A DNA stretch of 64,000 nucleotides from an uncultured Bacteroidota bacterium (GTDB taxonomy: Bacteria > Bacteroidota > Bacteroidia > Flavobacteriales > Flavobacteriaceae), in contig CACKBL010000008.1 in the NCBI GenBank assembly GCA_902598305.1, forward strand, positions 36,054 through 100,053, read 5' to 3'. A program made the translations under genes and the position numbers. The notes under the pieces are model-generated. The model saw nothing but the letters and a program-made list of their open reading frames with translations. It did no database searches and had not been told where the DNA came from. This document shows, in pieces, positions 36,642-46,289 of this stretch. Position 1 is the first letter of the stretch. Every line of letters starts with the position of its first letter.

Positions 36642-39600
36642 CTATAAATTAATTCTAGCTGTCATTAAAACTCTTCTACCAATTACAGGCATATTTACAA
36701 ATGATCTATAAGGAGTGTTTAATAGGTTTGTTGCCGACAATTGTAAAGTGAAATTGTCAAACCTGTTACCTATTGAAAAATCTACAAGATTTTTTACAGG
36801 AACCCATCCGGTGTAAACCCCTTCATATCCATAAATTTTATCGTCATGTTGATATGCCAAATTAGCAAAAATACCTTTATTTCCAGAATATGTCATTCCT
36901 GCTCTAGCTCTAAATTTAGGTGCTTGTAATTCATTTCTAAATTGAAGCCCATCATCATTACTCTCACCAGGTATCCATGAAGTTTGACTTAACCATGACA
37001 TATTTGCATACATAGTTAAATTGTCTGTTGCAAAGTATTCTAAGTTAACATCACTACCAAAGTGAGATCTTGTACCAGTGTATCTTCTATAACCAGCTGC
37101 GGCGTGCATAATTCCATCATTGGGAGAAGTTTGACTTTCTTGAACACCAAATACAGGATATAGTCTGCTCGCTGCATTATCAAATTGGTTCCCAGCAGTT
37201 GAAAAAGCTGCAGCTGCAGTTCCAACTATAGCTGCTCGAGTTGCTGGAACAGCACCAGCTACCGCACCACCAAATAATGGGTTATAAAGAGGACTTCCTG
37301 GAGTAGCCAAAGCAAATGCAGCTGGTAAATCAGCTGGATTTGCGGGATTTAGCCCTAGACCAGCAAATGCTGGATTTTGAAGTACTGCTATAATCGCTAA
37401 TGTTTGAATTGCCTGTACACCTTCAGGATTTGTACTAAAGAATGAATCAAGCTGAGTTGAAGCTGCAGCTGCTAAATCAGCACCTGGATCAGCACCTACT
37501 AAAGCAAAAGTAGGAGCTATAGATTGGTAGGCTGTAAATCCGCTTCTTGAGTAGGTGTAAAAGTCTACAGCGACAGATAGCTTATCTCCCCATAAACCTT
37601 TGTATCCTACTTCTAAAGACCTAGCGTATCCTATATCTGCTCTATTTGCTCCAGCTTGAGATTGGTCCCAAGGAACTAAGTCAGTTCCACCGGATAAAAG
37701 CGTACTAAGCGAATTAGCAAGGTTATAAGGGAATAATGAACCACTAGTCCCACCTCCAAATGTTGGATCAAACACGGATGAGAAAAATGTTGTTAAGGGA
37801 GCTTGTAAAATTGGTCCTAAGGGACTTCCTGCCAACTCTTGGAAAAGACCAAATTGTGTTGCTGCTCCTAACGTTGTTCCCGCAGTGGGGAATTGCCAAA
37901 TAGCAGCCAGTGGAAGTCCAGGTGTGTTAATTGGAAGTTCTCCAAGAGGTGTCATCATAGCGTTGTTAACTGGTCTGTCCTCTGTTTGACCTTGAAGCCA
38001 TATATCCATACCTCCAAATACACCAGGAACTGGTCCAGCAACATTTACAAGTGGGAAGTCAATATACATCTGTAGTGCAGATGGAGTGAAACTACCAACG
38101 TTGTAGGATGCTCTAAAAGTGTGTCTAGGATTTGGTGACCACACAAGAGTTGCTCTAGGAGAGAATCCACTAGCATCCATGTAGTTAAACGTATCGTATC
38201 TACCCGCGAGAGTCATCTTTAAATTATCTGATAAATCAGTATTAGCAGTAACGTATGCTCCAAATATTTCATATTTACCATCATCGTATCTACCATAAAG
38301 TGTATTTTGTGAATCTGATTTAGTATCCCTGTAGTCTGCACCTACAACGAATTCTGTGTTTAGTAGAGATGGAACTTCCCAAGCATATTGAACTTGAGCC
38401 TCTAAACTTCTTCTATTAGCAACCTGTCTAAGACCTGTTCCATAAAGAAAAGTAGGATCGCTACTGTCTCCACCGTCAGCATAATTGTAATAGGCCTGAG
38501 CAAATAATCCTCCTTTTTGCATTCTAAACTGAGACCAATAATCGTTTCCAGCGGTGTATCCTGGGCCTAGCGCGTTAAAGAACATTCCACCAAAATTAGA
38601 CCAACCATTTGAGAAAACCATTTCGGTATCGTCATTTGGTCTATATTCGAAGTGAAGGTTTGCAGAAACATTTTTAAATTCTTGAGCCAGTGGATTATTG
38701 TCTCCATCTGGGTCTAAACTTCGTTGATTTCTTAATATCCTTTGAGACTGAAAATTCACAACTTGACCGTTAGAAATTACCGGTTGACTTACGGTCTTTG
38801 AATAGCTAGCTATTGATCCTGCGTCATCATCTGGATCTAAACTAAAATCTTGTCCTGATTGATAGTTTAAATTAAATTTATATCCAAAAGTTTTACTCTC
38901 GTTTGATCTGGCGTGTCTAAAATTAATACCTCTTGTATCCATAGTTCCACCAGTTAATTCTAGTGTTGATCCAGGAGAATCAATAGCACTTTTTGTTAGG
39001 AAATGAACTACACCTGAGGTTACACTTGGACCGTACATTGCAGAGTTAGCTCCTCGTACAACTTCAATCTTTGCGATATCGATATTCGAGATTCCAGTGC
39101 TGTATGTAAAGAATGAATCAGCTGCAGGAGTGGCAAGATATCTATAATCTAATATTGGGAAAGTTGATGTTCCAAATAATCCACTTCCAGCTCTCATCTC
39201 TATATTAATTGAATTAAGTGAATGCTGTTGAATTTGAACACCGGGAGTATTTACTAGTAATCTTACTGGATTTAATTCTTGAGCACCATTTTCAATATCT
39301 TTTGAAGAAATCAAACTCACAGAAGCTGGTACTTCTTGAAGTTTTTGCGGTCTTCTAGCTGCGGAGACTATAATTTCTTCTAAACTTTCTCCAGGATCCA
39401 TAGAAACAGAAATTGTTTGGTCTGAGGAAGTTACTTCGATTGACTGTGATGAAAAACCCACACTGGTTATTTCTATTTTAAAAGGAAGATCTTCGTCAGT
39501 TGTAAGAGTAAAATTTCCATCAAAATCGGCGGTGGTACCTTCACTAGTCCCAACAATAACTACGTTGGCGCCTGGAATAGCTTCACCCGTCTCTGAGTCT

Positions 39601-39695
39601 GTAACAGTACCACGAATGGTAGACTGCGCCATCATCAGGTTAACACAAAACAGTAAAAAAACTGAAAGTGCAAAAGATAATTTATTGTATTTCAT
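36642..39695 (-). CDS. TonB-dependent receptor with N-terminal beta-sandwich and large Ala/Pro-rich insert
   Basis: The 1017-residue product has a signal peptide (cleavage after MMAQ), a carboxypeptidase-regulatory-like domain (about 25-110: GTVTDSETGEAIPGANVVI, TADFDGNFTL), a plug (about 115-240: VEVVRGANSAMYGPSVTSGVVHFLT) and a barrel. The barrel is unusual: residues about 546-840 hold long stretches rich in Ala, Pro, Gly and Leu (for example PADLPAAFALATPGSPLYN) that are not typical of barrel strands. It probably forms a large extracellular loop region. The last strand ends MTARINL. The receptor sits inside the acyl-CoA locus, between the dehydrogenase and CoA ligase genes, so it may import the locus substrate. 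A SusD partner is absent. Confidence 0.88.
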   Translation of the reverse strand: MKYNKLSFALSVFLLFCVNLMMAQSTIRGTVTDSETGEAIPGANVVIVGTSEGTTADFDGNFTLTTDEDLPFKIEITSVGFSSQSIEVTSSDQTISVSMDPGESLEEIIVSAARRPQKLQEVPASVSLISSKDIENGAQELNPVRLLVNTPGVQIQQHSLNSINIEMRAGSGLFGTSTFPILDYRYLATPAADSFFTYSTGISNIDIAKIEVVRGANSAMYGPSVTSGVVHFLTKSAIDSPGSTLELTGGTMDTRGINFRHARSNESKTFGYKFNLNYQSGQDFSLDPDDDAGSIASYSKTVSQPVISNGQVVNFQSQRILRNQRSLDPDGDNNPLAQEFKNVSANLHFEYRPNDDTEMVFSNGWSNFGGMFFNALGPGYTAGNDYWSQFRMQKGGLFAQAYYNYADGGDSSDPTFLYGTGLRQVANRRSLEAQVQYAWEVPSLLNTEFVVGADYRDTKSDSQNTLYGRYDDGKYEIFGAYVTANTDLSDNLKMTLAGRYDTFNYMDASGFSPRATLVWSPNPRHTFRASYNVGSFTPSALQMYIDFPLVNVAGPVPGVFGGMDIWLQGQTEDRPVNNAMMTPLGELPINTPGLPLAAIWQFPTAGTTLGAATQFGLFQELAGSPLGPILQAPLTTFFSSVFDPTFGGGTSGSLFPYNLANSLSTLLSGGTDLVPWDQSQAGANRADIGYARSLEVGYKGLWGDKLSVAVDFYTYSRSGFTAYQSIAPTFALVGADPGADLAAAASTQLDSFFSTNPEGVQAIQTLAIIAVLQNPAFAGLGLNPANPADLPAAFALATPGSPLYNPLFGGAVAGAVPATRAAIVGTAAAAFSTAGNQFDNAASRLYPVFGVQESQTSPNDGIMHAAAGYRRYTGTRSHFGSDVNLEYFATDNLTMYANMSWLSQTSWIPGESNDDGLQFRNELQAPKFRARAGMTYSGNKGIFANLAYQHDDKIYGYEGVYTGWVPVKNLVDFSIGNRFDNFTLQLSATNLLNTPYRSFVNMPVIGRRVLMTARINL

Positions 39696-39793
39696 AATTG
39701 TTTGTTTTTATTATTACTGGTACCATAGCAAAATTGGCATCCATTCATGTTTTGAAATTTGGTTAAAATCATACACTTTAATATATAATCCTA

Positions 39794-39829
39794 CCTCCAA
39801 AAATAATAAGAATTTACTTTATTTGGAGG
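39794..39829. terminator. Imperfect hairpin between CoA-ligase and TonB-receptor genes
   Basis: CCTCCAAA (39794-39801) pairs with TTTGGAGG (39822-39829); the interior can partly extend the stem. It lies 156 bases downstream of the CoA-ligase stop and 99 upstream of the receptor start. It could end the ligase transcript or act in the receptor leader. Confidence 0.4.
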
Positions 39830-39852
39830 TTTTACACTTTTTTAATTATGTA

Positions 39853-39866
39853 TTTTAGGCCTAAAA
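39853..39866. repeat. 14-base perfect palindrome TTTTAGGCCTAAAA
   Basis: A self-complementary site in the 289-base gap between the CoA-ligase and TonB-receptor genes. It does not match the TetR operator consensus. It could be another regulator's site. Confidence 0.3.
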
Positions 39867-39984
39867 TCCCGTAAACCCTTGTTAATTTTAAAAAAAACAG
39901 GATAAAAATTTGCTAAATTTTTAAAAAAAAGAATAAAATTTTAAGACTACAATAAATTAAACAAACTCGGTCTGTTATATTGAA

Positions 39985-41664
39985 TTATGATTCAAAGATT
40001 ACTTTTTCCTTATCACTATGCCATTTAGAATAATTTGAATCATAGAATTTGTCAATTAAGTTCCGCTTAATTTTCATCGTTGGAGTTGTTAATCCGTTTT
40101 CTACAGTCCATGGATTTTTAACAATTACAAATGTGGATATTTTTTGATATCCAGGAAGTTCAGAATTTATATTTTCAAGATGTGAAGACATGAAATTTTT
40201 GATTTCCTCTTTTGTTTTTTCCTTACCTATTTCCGATAAAACACCTAAACATATTGGTTGGTCTAGTCCAAGTCCAACAACACATATTTGCTCAAAATCA
40301 CTAATATCTGTAAAGTGAGATTCCAATACCAAAGGTTCAATATATTTTCCTTTGGTCGTTTTGAATAAGTCTTTAACTCTTCCTGTAACAAATAGATACC
40401 CATCCTTGTCGATGACTCCTTGATCACCGGTGTGCAACCATCCGTCTTTAATTGTTTCTTTGGTTAGGTCAGGAAGTTTGTAATAACCTTTCATAAGGAA
40501 AGGTCCTTTCATCAGGATTTCTGAATTATTTGGATCAATTTTTATTTCAACCTCAGCAGCAGCTTTTCCTACTGAACCAGGTCTGTCAAACTCAAATAAT
40601 TGAGAAGTAATTGCACAATTTTCTGTCATTCCGTAACCATTAATTATATCAACACCAATTTTTCTAAACCAAGTTCTTAAACTTTCTGGAAGTGGTGCAG
40701 CACCAGAAGCAATAGCCTTTGCATTAACAAGACCCAACGCTTTCCTTAATTTATTTTTTATAATTGAAGACAAGATTGGAATTTTTAAAAATATATTAAG
40801 TTTATTTTGTGGTACTTTTTCTAAAACTCCAATTTGAAATTTTGTGTAGACCCTAGGAACACCAAAAAATATTGAGGGTTTTACTGATTGCAAATTTTTT
40901 GCAAATGATTCTACATTTTCAACAAATGAAATTTGACCACCGTAGCGAAGAGCTGTGTGCTCTACAACTACTCTTTCAGCTATGTGATTTAGTGGTAGAT
41001 AGGAAATAAATTGATTGTTTCCATTAAAATCTACTTTTAAAGGATTGCTTTGAGAGTGAATTAATTTTGTTTTGTCAAGGGCTAAATAAGTTAAAACAAC
41101 TCCTTTTGGATCTCCAGTCGTACCGGAAGTAAAAATAATTGTCCAAGTATCATCTAATTTAGGCTGATGGCATTTCTCTATAGGTTCGTACTTACCTATA
41201 AAATCAAACCATTGATATCCCTCTTTAACATTTGAACACCCCTTATAATTTGGAAATGAAATTATGGGCATTTCTTTTGGTACCCCTTTTTTTTGGTTTT
41301 CCCAATCTTCAACTTTTCCTACAATAAGTAAATCAACATCTCCAAAATCAAGTAAATTATTTAATTCCTTGGAAGTCAAATTTGCAAAAAAAGGAACGCT
41401 TATGAAACCAGCCATCATTATTGCCAAGTCGGCAATTACCCATTCTCTACAGTTTTTAGAAATTAAGCCGATGTGAGCATTTTCTCTAAGCCCAAGAGAT
41501 TTAAGACCTGAAGCAAGTTTTCTAGCTTGTCTACCAACTTCCCCGTAGGAATATTCTTCCCAGGAATCACCAAAGGGTTGTCTTAAAAAGGTCTTGTCTT
41601 TAAGACGATTTTCTAATTCATAAAATTTAAAGTCAAATAGAGTGTCGGAATTATTGTTACTCAT
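39985..41664 (-). CDS. AMP-forming long-chain acyl-CoA synthetase (FadD15-like)
   Basis: The 559-residue enzyme activates a carboxylic acid to its CoA thioester through an acyl-adenylate. The AMP-binding signature TSGTTGDPKGVVLTY lies near residue 178. Further motifs are NGYGMTENCA, GWLHTGDQGVIDKDGYLFVTGRVKDLFKTTKGKYIEP (region, about 410-450) and the terminal lysine segment TPTMKIKRN. The domain order matches long-chain ligases. It is divergent from the carboxylase operon across about 230 bases and should supply the acyl-CoA used by the neighbouring dehydrogenase and carboxylase. Confidence 0.92.
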   Translation of the reverse strand: MSNNNSDTLFDFKFYELENRLKDKTFLRQPFGDSWEEYSYGEVGRQARKLASGLKSLGLRENAHIGLISKNCREWVIADLAIMMAGFISVPFFANLTSKELNNLLDFGDVDLLIVGKVEDWENQKKGVPKEMPIISFPNYKGCSNVKEGYQWFDFIGKYEPIEKCHQPKLDDTWTIIFTSGTTGDPKGVVLTYLALDKTKLIHSQSNPLKVDFNGNNQFISYLPLNHIAERVVVEHTALRYGGQISFVENVESFAKNLQSVKPSIFFGVPRVYTKFQIGVLEKVPQNKLNIFLKIPILSSIIKNKLRKALGLVNAKAIASGAAPLPESLRTWFRKIGVDIINGYGMTENCAITSQLFEFDRPGSVGKAAAEVEIKIDPNNSEILMKGPFLMKGYYKLPDLTKETIKDGWLHTGDQGVIDKDGYLFVTGRVKDLFKTTKGKYIEPLVLESHFTDISDFEQICVVGLGLDQPICLGVLSEIGKEKTKEEIKNFMSSHLENINSELPGYQKISTFVIVKNPWTVENGLTTPTMKIKRNLIDKFYDSNYSKWHSDKEKVIFES

Positions 41665-41873
41665 AGCTCGTTGTTTGGTTTTTTAAATCATTATTGTGTA
41701 AGGCAAAATAGCATATTTAACTAAAAACCATACAATCAATATTTTATAAATATAAGAATCTATACTTTCTTTTTTTAATTAAAAAACAAACAAATCAAAT
41801 CTCTTAAGTTTAAAAAACATTTCTAATAAATCTTAGTAATCGTGTTTTATTCATTCTAAACTAATCTTTTTCT

Positions 41874-41881
41874 TAATTTTG
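41874..41881 (+). promoter_or_regulatory. -7 element of the carboxylase operon
   Basis: TAATTTTG matches TAnnTTTG exactly and is followed by GCAG, as at rpsF. Transcription would start near 41887, which excludes the GTG at 41884 as a start codon and favours ATG 41896. Confidence 0.55.
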
Positions 41882-41895
41882 CAGTGAATTCAACA

Positions 41896-43494
41896 ATGGC
41901 GATACTAAAATCTAAGATAAAAATTAACTCTTCCGGTTTCAAAACGAATAGTGTTGAAATGGGTAAGCAAATAGATGTTCTTAAAGGCCTATTAAAGAAA
42001 AGCAGAATTGAAGGCACGGATGCATCAATTAAGAAGGCAAGAGAGAGAAAAAAGTTTCTTGCGCGTGAGAGAATTGAACTTTTAATAGACAGAGATAGTC
42101 CTTTTCTAGAGTTATCTCCCCTAGCTGGATTAAATCATGATTCTGGATTTGGAGTTGGAGGTACAAATGTTTGTGGAATTGGATTTGTTGAAAAAAAATT
42201 GTGTCTAATACAATCAAATGTTGGAACGCGCAAAGGAGGCTCTGTTGATTACGCAACAAGTCTAAAGGGATTAAGAGCAGCTCAAATTGCAAAAGAAAAT
42301 AAACTTCCAACAATTAACCTTGTTGAAAGTGGGGGTGTTAATTTAAATGATCAGGACAAAATATTTAATAACGCAGGTGCCACATTTAGAGAAATTACAA
42401 ATAGATCAAAGTTGGGGCTTTCCACTATTTCACTTGTTTTTGGAAATGCAACAGCAGGGGGAGCTTACGTTCCTGGAATGTCGGATTACACCGTCTTTCA
42501 GAAAAACAAAGCAAAGGTTTTTTTAGCAGGACCTCCACTAGTAAAAATGGCAACTACCGAGGTGTCTACAGAAGAAGAATTAGGAGGTGCAGAAATGCAT
42601 AGCAGTATTTCCGGTGTTTCGGATTATTTAGCGAAAGATGAATTTGATGCATTTAGAATAGCAAGAGAAATAATTAAGTACTTACCTCATCAAAATCCCT
42701 CATTAATACCAAAAAAAGTTCTTTCTCCTAGATTTAATATTGAAGAGCTGAATGGTATTATTCCATCTAATCCAAAAATATCATTTGACGTTAGAGAACT
42801 TTTAACAAGAGTAATTGATGATTCTGATTTTGCTGAATTTAAAAAAGAGTATGGAAAGACGATGGTTACAGGTTGGTGTAAAATACATGGATATCCTATT
42901 GGAATAGTAGCAAACAACGGGGTCATTTTTTCTGAGGCTGCTAATAAAGCGTGCCAGTTTATACAGTTGTCAAATCGCAACAATACGCCAATACTTTTTA
43001 TTCATAATACAACCGGATTTATTGTTGGTAAAAAATATGAAGAGGGAGGAATTATTAAAAATGGAGCAAAATTAATTAACGTTGTTTCTAATAGCGAAGT
43101 TCCACACTTGAGTTTAATGATTGGTTCATCTTTTGGAGCAGGAAATTACGCTATGAACGGAAGATCTTATAATCCTCGATTTTTATTTAGTTACCCAAAT
43201 TCGAAACTTGGTGTAATGGGGAGTGAGCAATTGGCTGGGGTAATGGAAATTATTAAAACTAACGCAGCCAAGAAAAAAGGCCTAAAGCTTGACAAAAGTG
43301 AAATAGATAAAGAGAGAAGAGCGCTTATTGAGATGATGAGTCAAAAGCAAACTGCTTGGCACTCGTCTTCTGAAATGTGGGACGATGGTGTAATAGAACC
43401 TTCAGAAACAAGAAATTATTTAGGGTTTTGTTTAGCTGTTATATATAATCAAAAAATTAAAGGAACTGGATCTTTTGGTGTTTTTAGAATGTAG
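41896..43494 (+). CDS. Acyl-CoA carboxylase, carboxyltransferase (beta) subunit
   Basis: From ATG 41896 the product has 532 residues and both crotonase-like halves of a carboxyltransferase. It moves CO2 from biotin to an acyl-CoA. Key segments are GNATAGGAYVPGMSDY, GGAEMHSSISGVSDYLA, NTTGFIVGKKYEEGGIIKNGAK and SFGAGNYAMNGRSYNPRFLFSYPNS followed by GVMGSEQLAGV. These resemble methylcrotonyl-CoA and geranyl-CoA carboxylases more than the fatty-acid type. It is first in an operon with the biotin subunit (three-base gap) and a crotonase. The exact substrate cannot be fixed by reading alone. Confidence 0.93.
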   Translation: MAILKSKIKINSSGFKTNSVEMGKQIDVLKGLLKKSRIEGTDASIKKARERKKFLARERIELLIDRDSPFLELSPLAGLNHDSGFGVGGTNVCGIGFVEKKLCLIQSNVGTRKGGSVDYATSLKGLRAAQIAKENKLPTINLVESGGVNLNDQDKIFNNAGATFREITNRSKLGLSTISLVFGNATAGGAYVPGMSDYTVFQKNKAKVFLAGPPLVKMATTEVSTEEELGGAEMHSSISGVSDYLAKDEFDAFRIAREIIKYLPHQNPSLIPKKVLSPRFNIEELNGIIPSNPKISFDVRELLTRVIDDSDFAEFKKEYGKTMVTGWCKIHGYPIGIVANNGVIFSEAANKACQFIQLSNRNNTPILFIHNTTGFIVGKKYEEGGIIKNGAKLINVVSNSEVPHLSLMIGSSFGAGNYAMNGRSYNPRFLFSYPNSKLGVMGSEQLAGVMEIIKTNAAKKKGLKLDKSEIDKERRALIEMMSQKQTAWHSSSEMWDDGVIEPSETRNYLGFCLAVIYNQKIKGTGSFGVFRM

Positions 43495-43497
43495 ATA

Positions 43498-45474
43498 ATG
43501 GCAAAATTAATTAAAACCTTGTTGGTAGCTAATAGAGGCGAAATAGCTAAAAGAATTTTTAAAACCTGTAAAAAGGAAGGTGTTAAAACTATCGCTATTT
43601 ATAGTTCAGCTGACGCAAATTCAAATTATGTTCAAGAGGCGGATATTTCTGTTTTTCTCAAAGGAGAAAATCCAATTCAATGTCATTTAGATTCATCACA
43701 AATTATAAAAATCGCCAAAAAATTTGGAGCTGATGCTATCCATCCTGGTTACGGATTTTTGTCGGAAAATGCTTCTTTTGCTCAAAAATGTAATGATGAA
43801 AATATTATTTTTATTGGACCAGATCCTGACTCAATAGAGCTCATGGGGGATAAAGATAATGCTAGACGCTTAGTTAAAGAGCTAGGGATTCCCCTCCTTC
43901 CAGGGTATGAGAATTCTAAAGAGAAAGACACAAAATTGCTTGGTGAGGCAAAAAAAATAGGATTCCCTGTCCTTTTAAAAGCATCAGCTGGAGGAGGAGG
44001 TAAAGGGATGCGAACAGTTTTTAAAGAAAGGGAGTTTTTAAATTCCTTGAATGAGGTAAGAATGGAAGCCAAAAATGTATTTGGAGATGATCGGATAATC
44101 ATAGAAAAATACGTAGAATCAGGCAGGCATATTGAAGTTCAAATCTTAGGCGATACTTCAGGAAATATCTTTCATTTGTTCGAGCGTGAGTGTACAATTC
44201 AAAGACGCTACCAAAAAATTATTGAAGAAACTCCTTCTAAAATTTTAGATGATAAATTAAGAAAACAAATGGTTGAGTGTGCCATCCAAATCGGAAAGAA
44301 ACTTGGATATAAAAGTTTAGGTACAGTTGAATTTATTTATGACAATAAAACAAAAAACTTTTTCTTTTTGGAGGTAAACACTAGAATTCAAGTTGAGCAT
44401 CCTGTAACAGAAGAGATTACCGGTATCGATCTAGTAGATCTTCAACTCAAAATTGCTCAAGGTGAAAAAATCAACTTAAATCAAGACGATATTGTGTCTA
44501 AAGGCTATGCAATTGAAGCAAGGCTTTATGCTGAAAATCCAGCATCTAATTTTTTACCTACTTCCGGTAAGATTCATAAACTCAAATTCCCAAATGTGAA
44601 AGGAATAAGAATAGACAGCGATTTGAAAAATGGTGATTTGGTAAATATTTATTTTGATCCTATGCTAGCTAAAATTATTGCCTATGACACAAATAGAGTA
44701 AAAGCCATAAATAAGTTAAATTATGCACTTTCTCAAACGGTTATACTTGGGCCAAATACAAACATTGAATTATTGCAAAACATACTTTCATCCAGTTCAT
44801 TTGTAAGGGGAGAGTATGATACAAATTTTATTTTTGAAAATAAAAAAATAACTGAGCTTAAAAAAAATCAGTCAACAATTGAGAATATATCTATCGCTGC
44901 ATCTTTATATCGTTGGTCAAGAAGGAATAAAAAGAAGAAAATATTAAAACATCTACCATCTGGTTGGAGAAATAACTTTTACAGTCTTCAAACCGAAAAC
45001 TTTTATTTTAATAGCAATCATATTAACTGTAGTTATAAAATAGTGAATGGGGATTTTATCTTCTCTTTCAATAAATCGAATTATAATGTGTCAATTATTC
45101 GAGCAAGAGGTAGTGTCATTCATGCAGAAATAAACGGAGTTTTTAAAAAATTTCAAGTTAGAGAAATTGATAAATCAATCTATGTGCATTCCATTGATTT
45201 TGGTAACAATAAACTTGAAGTCGCCGACAGATATCCAGGTGGCGAAAAAGAAAAAGATGAAAGCGCATACATATCTCCAATGCCGTCATTAGTTGTTGAC
45301 GTTTTTGTAAAAAAAGGTGATGTAATAAAAAAAAATCAACCTCTCATTGTTCTTAGCTCCATGAAGATGGAAAACACACTATATTCAAATGAAGATGGAG
45401 AAATTGAGTTTATAAATGTTGTTAAGGGAGAAAATATTCAAGGTGGACGTATTTTATTAAAAGTTAAGAAATGA
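43498..45474 (+). CDS. Acyl-CoA carboxylase, biotin carboxylase/BCCP (alpha) subunit
   Basis: The 658-residue protein joins a biotin carboxylase (residues 1-450) to a biotin carrier domain. ATP-grasp motifs are KASAGGGGKGMR near 161 and FFFLEVNTRIQVEHPVTEE near 290; AIHPGYGFLSENA marks the N-terminal domain. The middle (about 455-580) is a linker/BT domain. The biotin lysine is K623 in SSMKMENT. Fused subunits of this design occur in methylcrotonyl-, geranyl- and propionyl-CoA carboxylases. The stop codon overlaps the next ATG (ATGA). Confidence 0.95.
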   Translation: MAKLIKTLLVANRGEIAKRIFKTCKKEGVKTIAIYSSADANSNYVQEADISVFLKGENPIQCHLDSSQIIKIAKKFGADAIHPGYGFLSENASFAQKCNDENIIFIGPDPDSIELMGDKDNARRLVKELGIPLLPGYENSKEKDTKLLGEAKKIGFPVLLKASAGGGGKGMRTVFKEREFLNSLNEVRMEAKNVFGDDRIIIEKYVESGRHIEVQILGDTSGNIFHLFERECTIQRRYQKIIEETPSKILDDKLRKQMVECAIQIGKKLGYKSLGTVEFIYDNKTKNFFFLEVNTRIQVEHPVTEEITGIDLVDLQLKIAQGEKINLNQDDIVSKGYAIEARLYAENPASNFLPTSGKIHKLKFPNVKGIRIDSDLKNGDLVNIYFDPMLAKIIAYDTNRVKAINKLNYALSQTVILGPNTNIELLQNILSSSSFVRGEYDTNFIFENKKITELKKNQSTIENISIAASLYRWSRRNKKKKILKHLPSGWRNNFYSLQTENFYFNSNHINCSYKIVNGDFIFSFNKSNYNVSIIRARGSVIHAEINGVFKKFQVREIDKSIYVHSIDFGNNKLEVADRYPGGEKEKDESAYISPMPSLVVDVFVKKGDVIKKNQPLIVLSSMKMENTLYSNEDGEIEFINVVKGENIQGGRILLKVKK

Positions 45475-46286
45475 ATTATTATAGAGAAGGTCAGCTAGAA
45501 AAATTCCACAATGAAAAGTTCTTCTTTATAGAAATAGATGAAATAAATGAAGTTTTTGAAATAACACTTAATAGAACTGCAAAAAAAAATGCTATTCATC
45601 CTCAAATGTTAAATGAATTGGCATTTGCTCTTCAATATGCTCAAAATAATAAAAGAGTCAGGGTTTTGGTTTTAAGAGCTAAAGGCGATGTTTTTTGTTC
45701 AGGATCAGATTTATCAGCGATGCAAGGAAAGGCAGATCAGCATGAATCATCTATTGGGGAACCCATGAAAGAAGTCCTGCTTGTAAATTTATGGACTGGC
45801 TTTAGCAAGCCTTCCTTGGCAATTGTTGAGGGCAATGTTTTTGCTGGAGGATATTTATTTTTAGCATGCTGCACTCATGTTATTGCAGAAAAGTCATTAA
45901 AATTTTCTCTACCTGAAACAAGAAGAGGTATTTTTCCGATGCAAGTAATGGGAGTTTTAATGAGAGTTATAGCTCCAAGAGTTTTACTTGATTGGTGTAT
46001 TAGAGGATATGAAATAAATGCTCAAAAAGCAGAAGATTGGGGTTTGATTTCAAAGGCCGTTGATAAAAATGAAATAGAAACTGCTGCTAAAGAATGGATT
46101 AATCAAGTGAGAGCTAATTCTCCAGTTGCAATTTCGCTAGGTATGGAGGCCTACAGTAATATTGTTGATGATGAAAAAAATCAAAAATATTTAAAGTCAA
46201 TGTTGGATAAGGTTTTAAGAACAAAAGATGCTCGAGAGGGGCTTAAGGCTTTTAAAGAAAAAAGGTCTCCTAAATGGGAAAAATAA
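45471..46286 (+). CDS. Crotonase-family enoyl-CoA hydratase/isomerase
   Basis: The 271-residue product has the crotonase fold: RTAKKNAIHPQMLNEL, CSGSDLSAMQGK (oxyanion hole) and VEGNVFAGGYLFLACCTHVIA. The usual PExxxGxxPxxGGTQ region is changed to LPETRRGIFPMQVMGV; the first Glu is kept but GGTQ is lost. Translation is coupled to the biotin-carboxylase gene by a four-base overlap. In leucine or isoprenoid breakdown a hydratase of this class (methylglutaconyl-CoA hydratase or relative) acts after the carboxylase, which fits. Confidence 0.9.
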   Translation: MNYYREGQLEKFHNEKFFFIEIDEINEVFEITLNRTAKKNAIHPQMLNELAFALQYAQNNKRVRVLVLRAKGDVFCSGSDLSAMQGKADQHESSIGEPMKEVLLVNLWTGFSKPSLAIVEGNVFAGGYLFLACCTHVIAEKSLKFSLPETRRGIFPMQVMGVLMRVIAPRVLLDWCIRGYEINAQKAEDWGLISKAVDKNEIETAAKEWINQVRANSPVAISLGMEAYSNIVDDEKNQKYLKSMLDKVLRTKDAREGLKAFKEKRSPKWEK

Positions 46287-46289
46287 AAA

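Noticed and set aside
43782..44102. Antisense frame in the biotin carboxylase gene
   Set aside because: Shadow of the conserved ATP-grasp region; no independent evidence.
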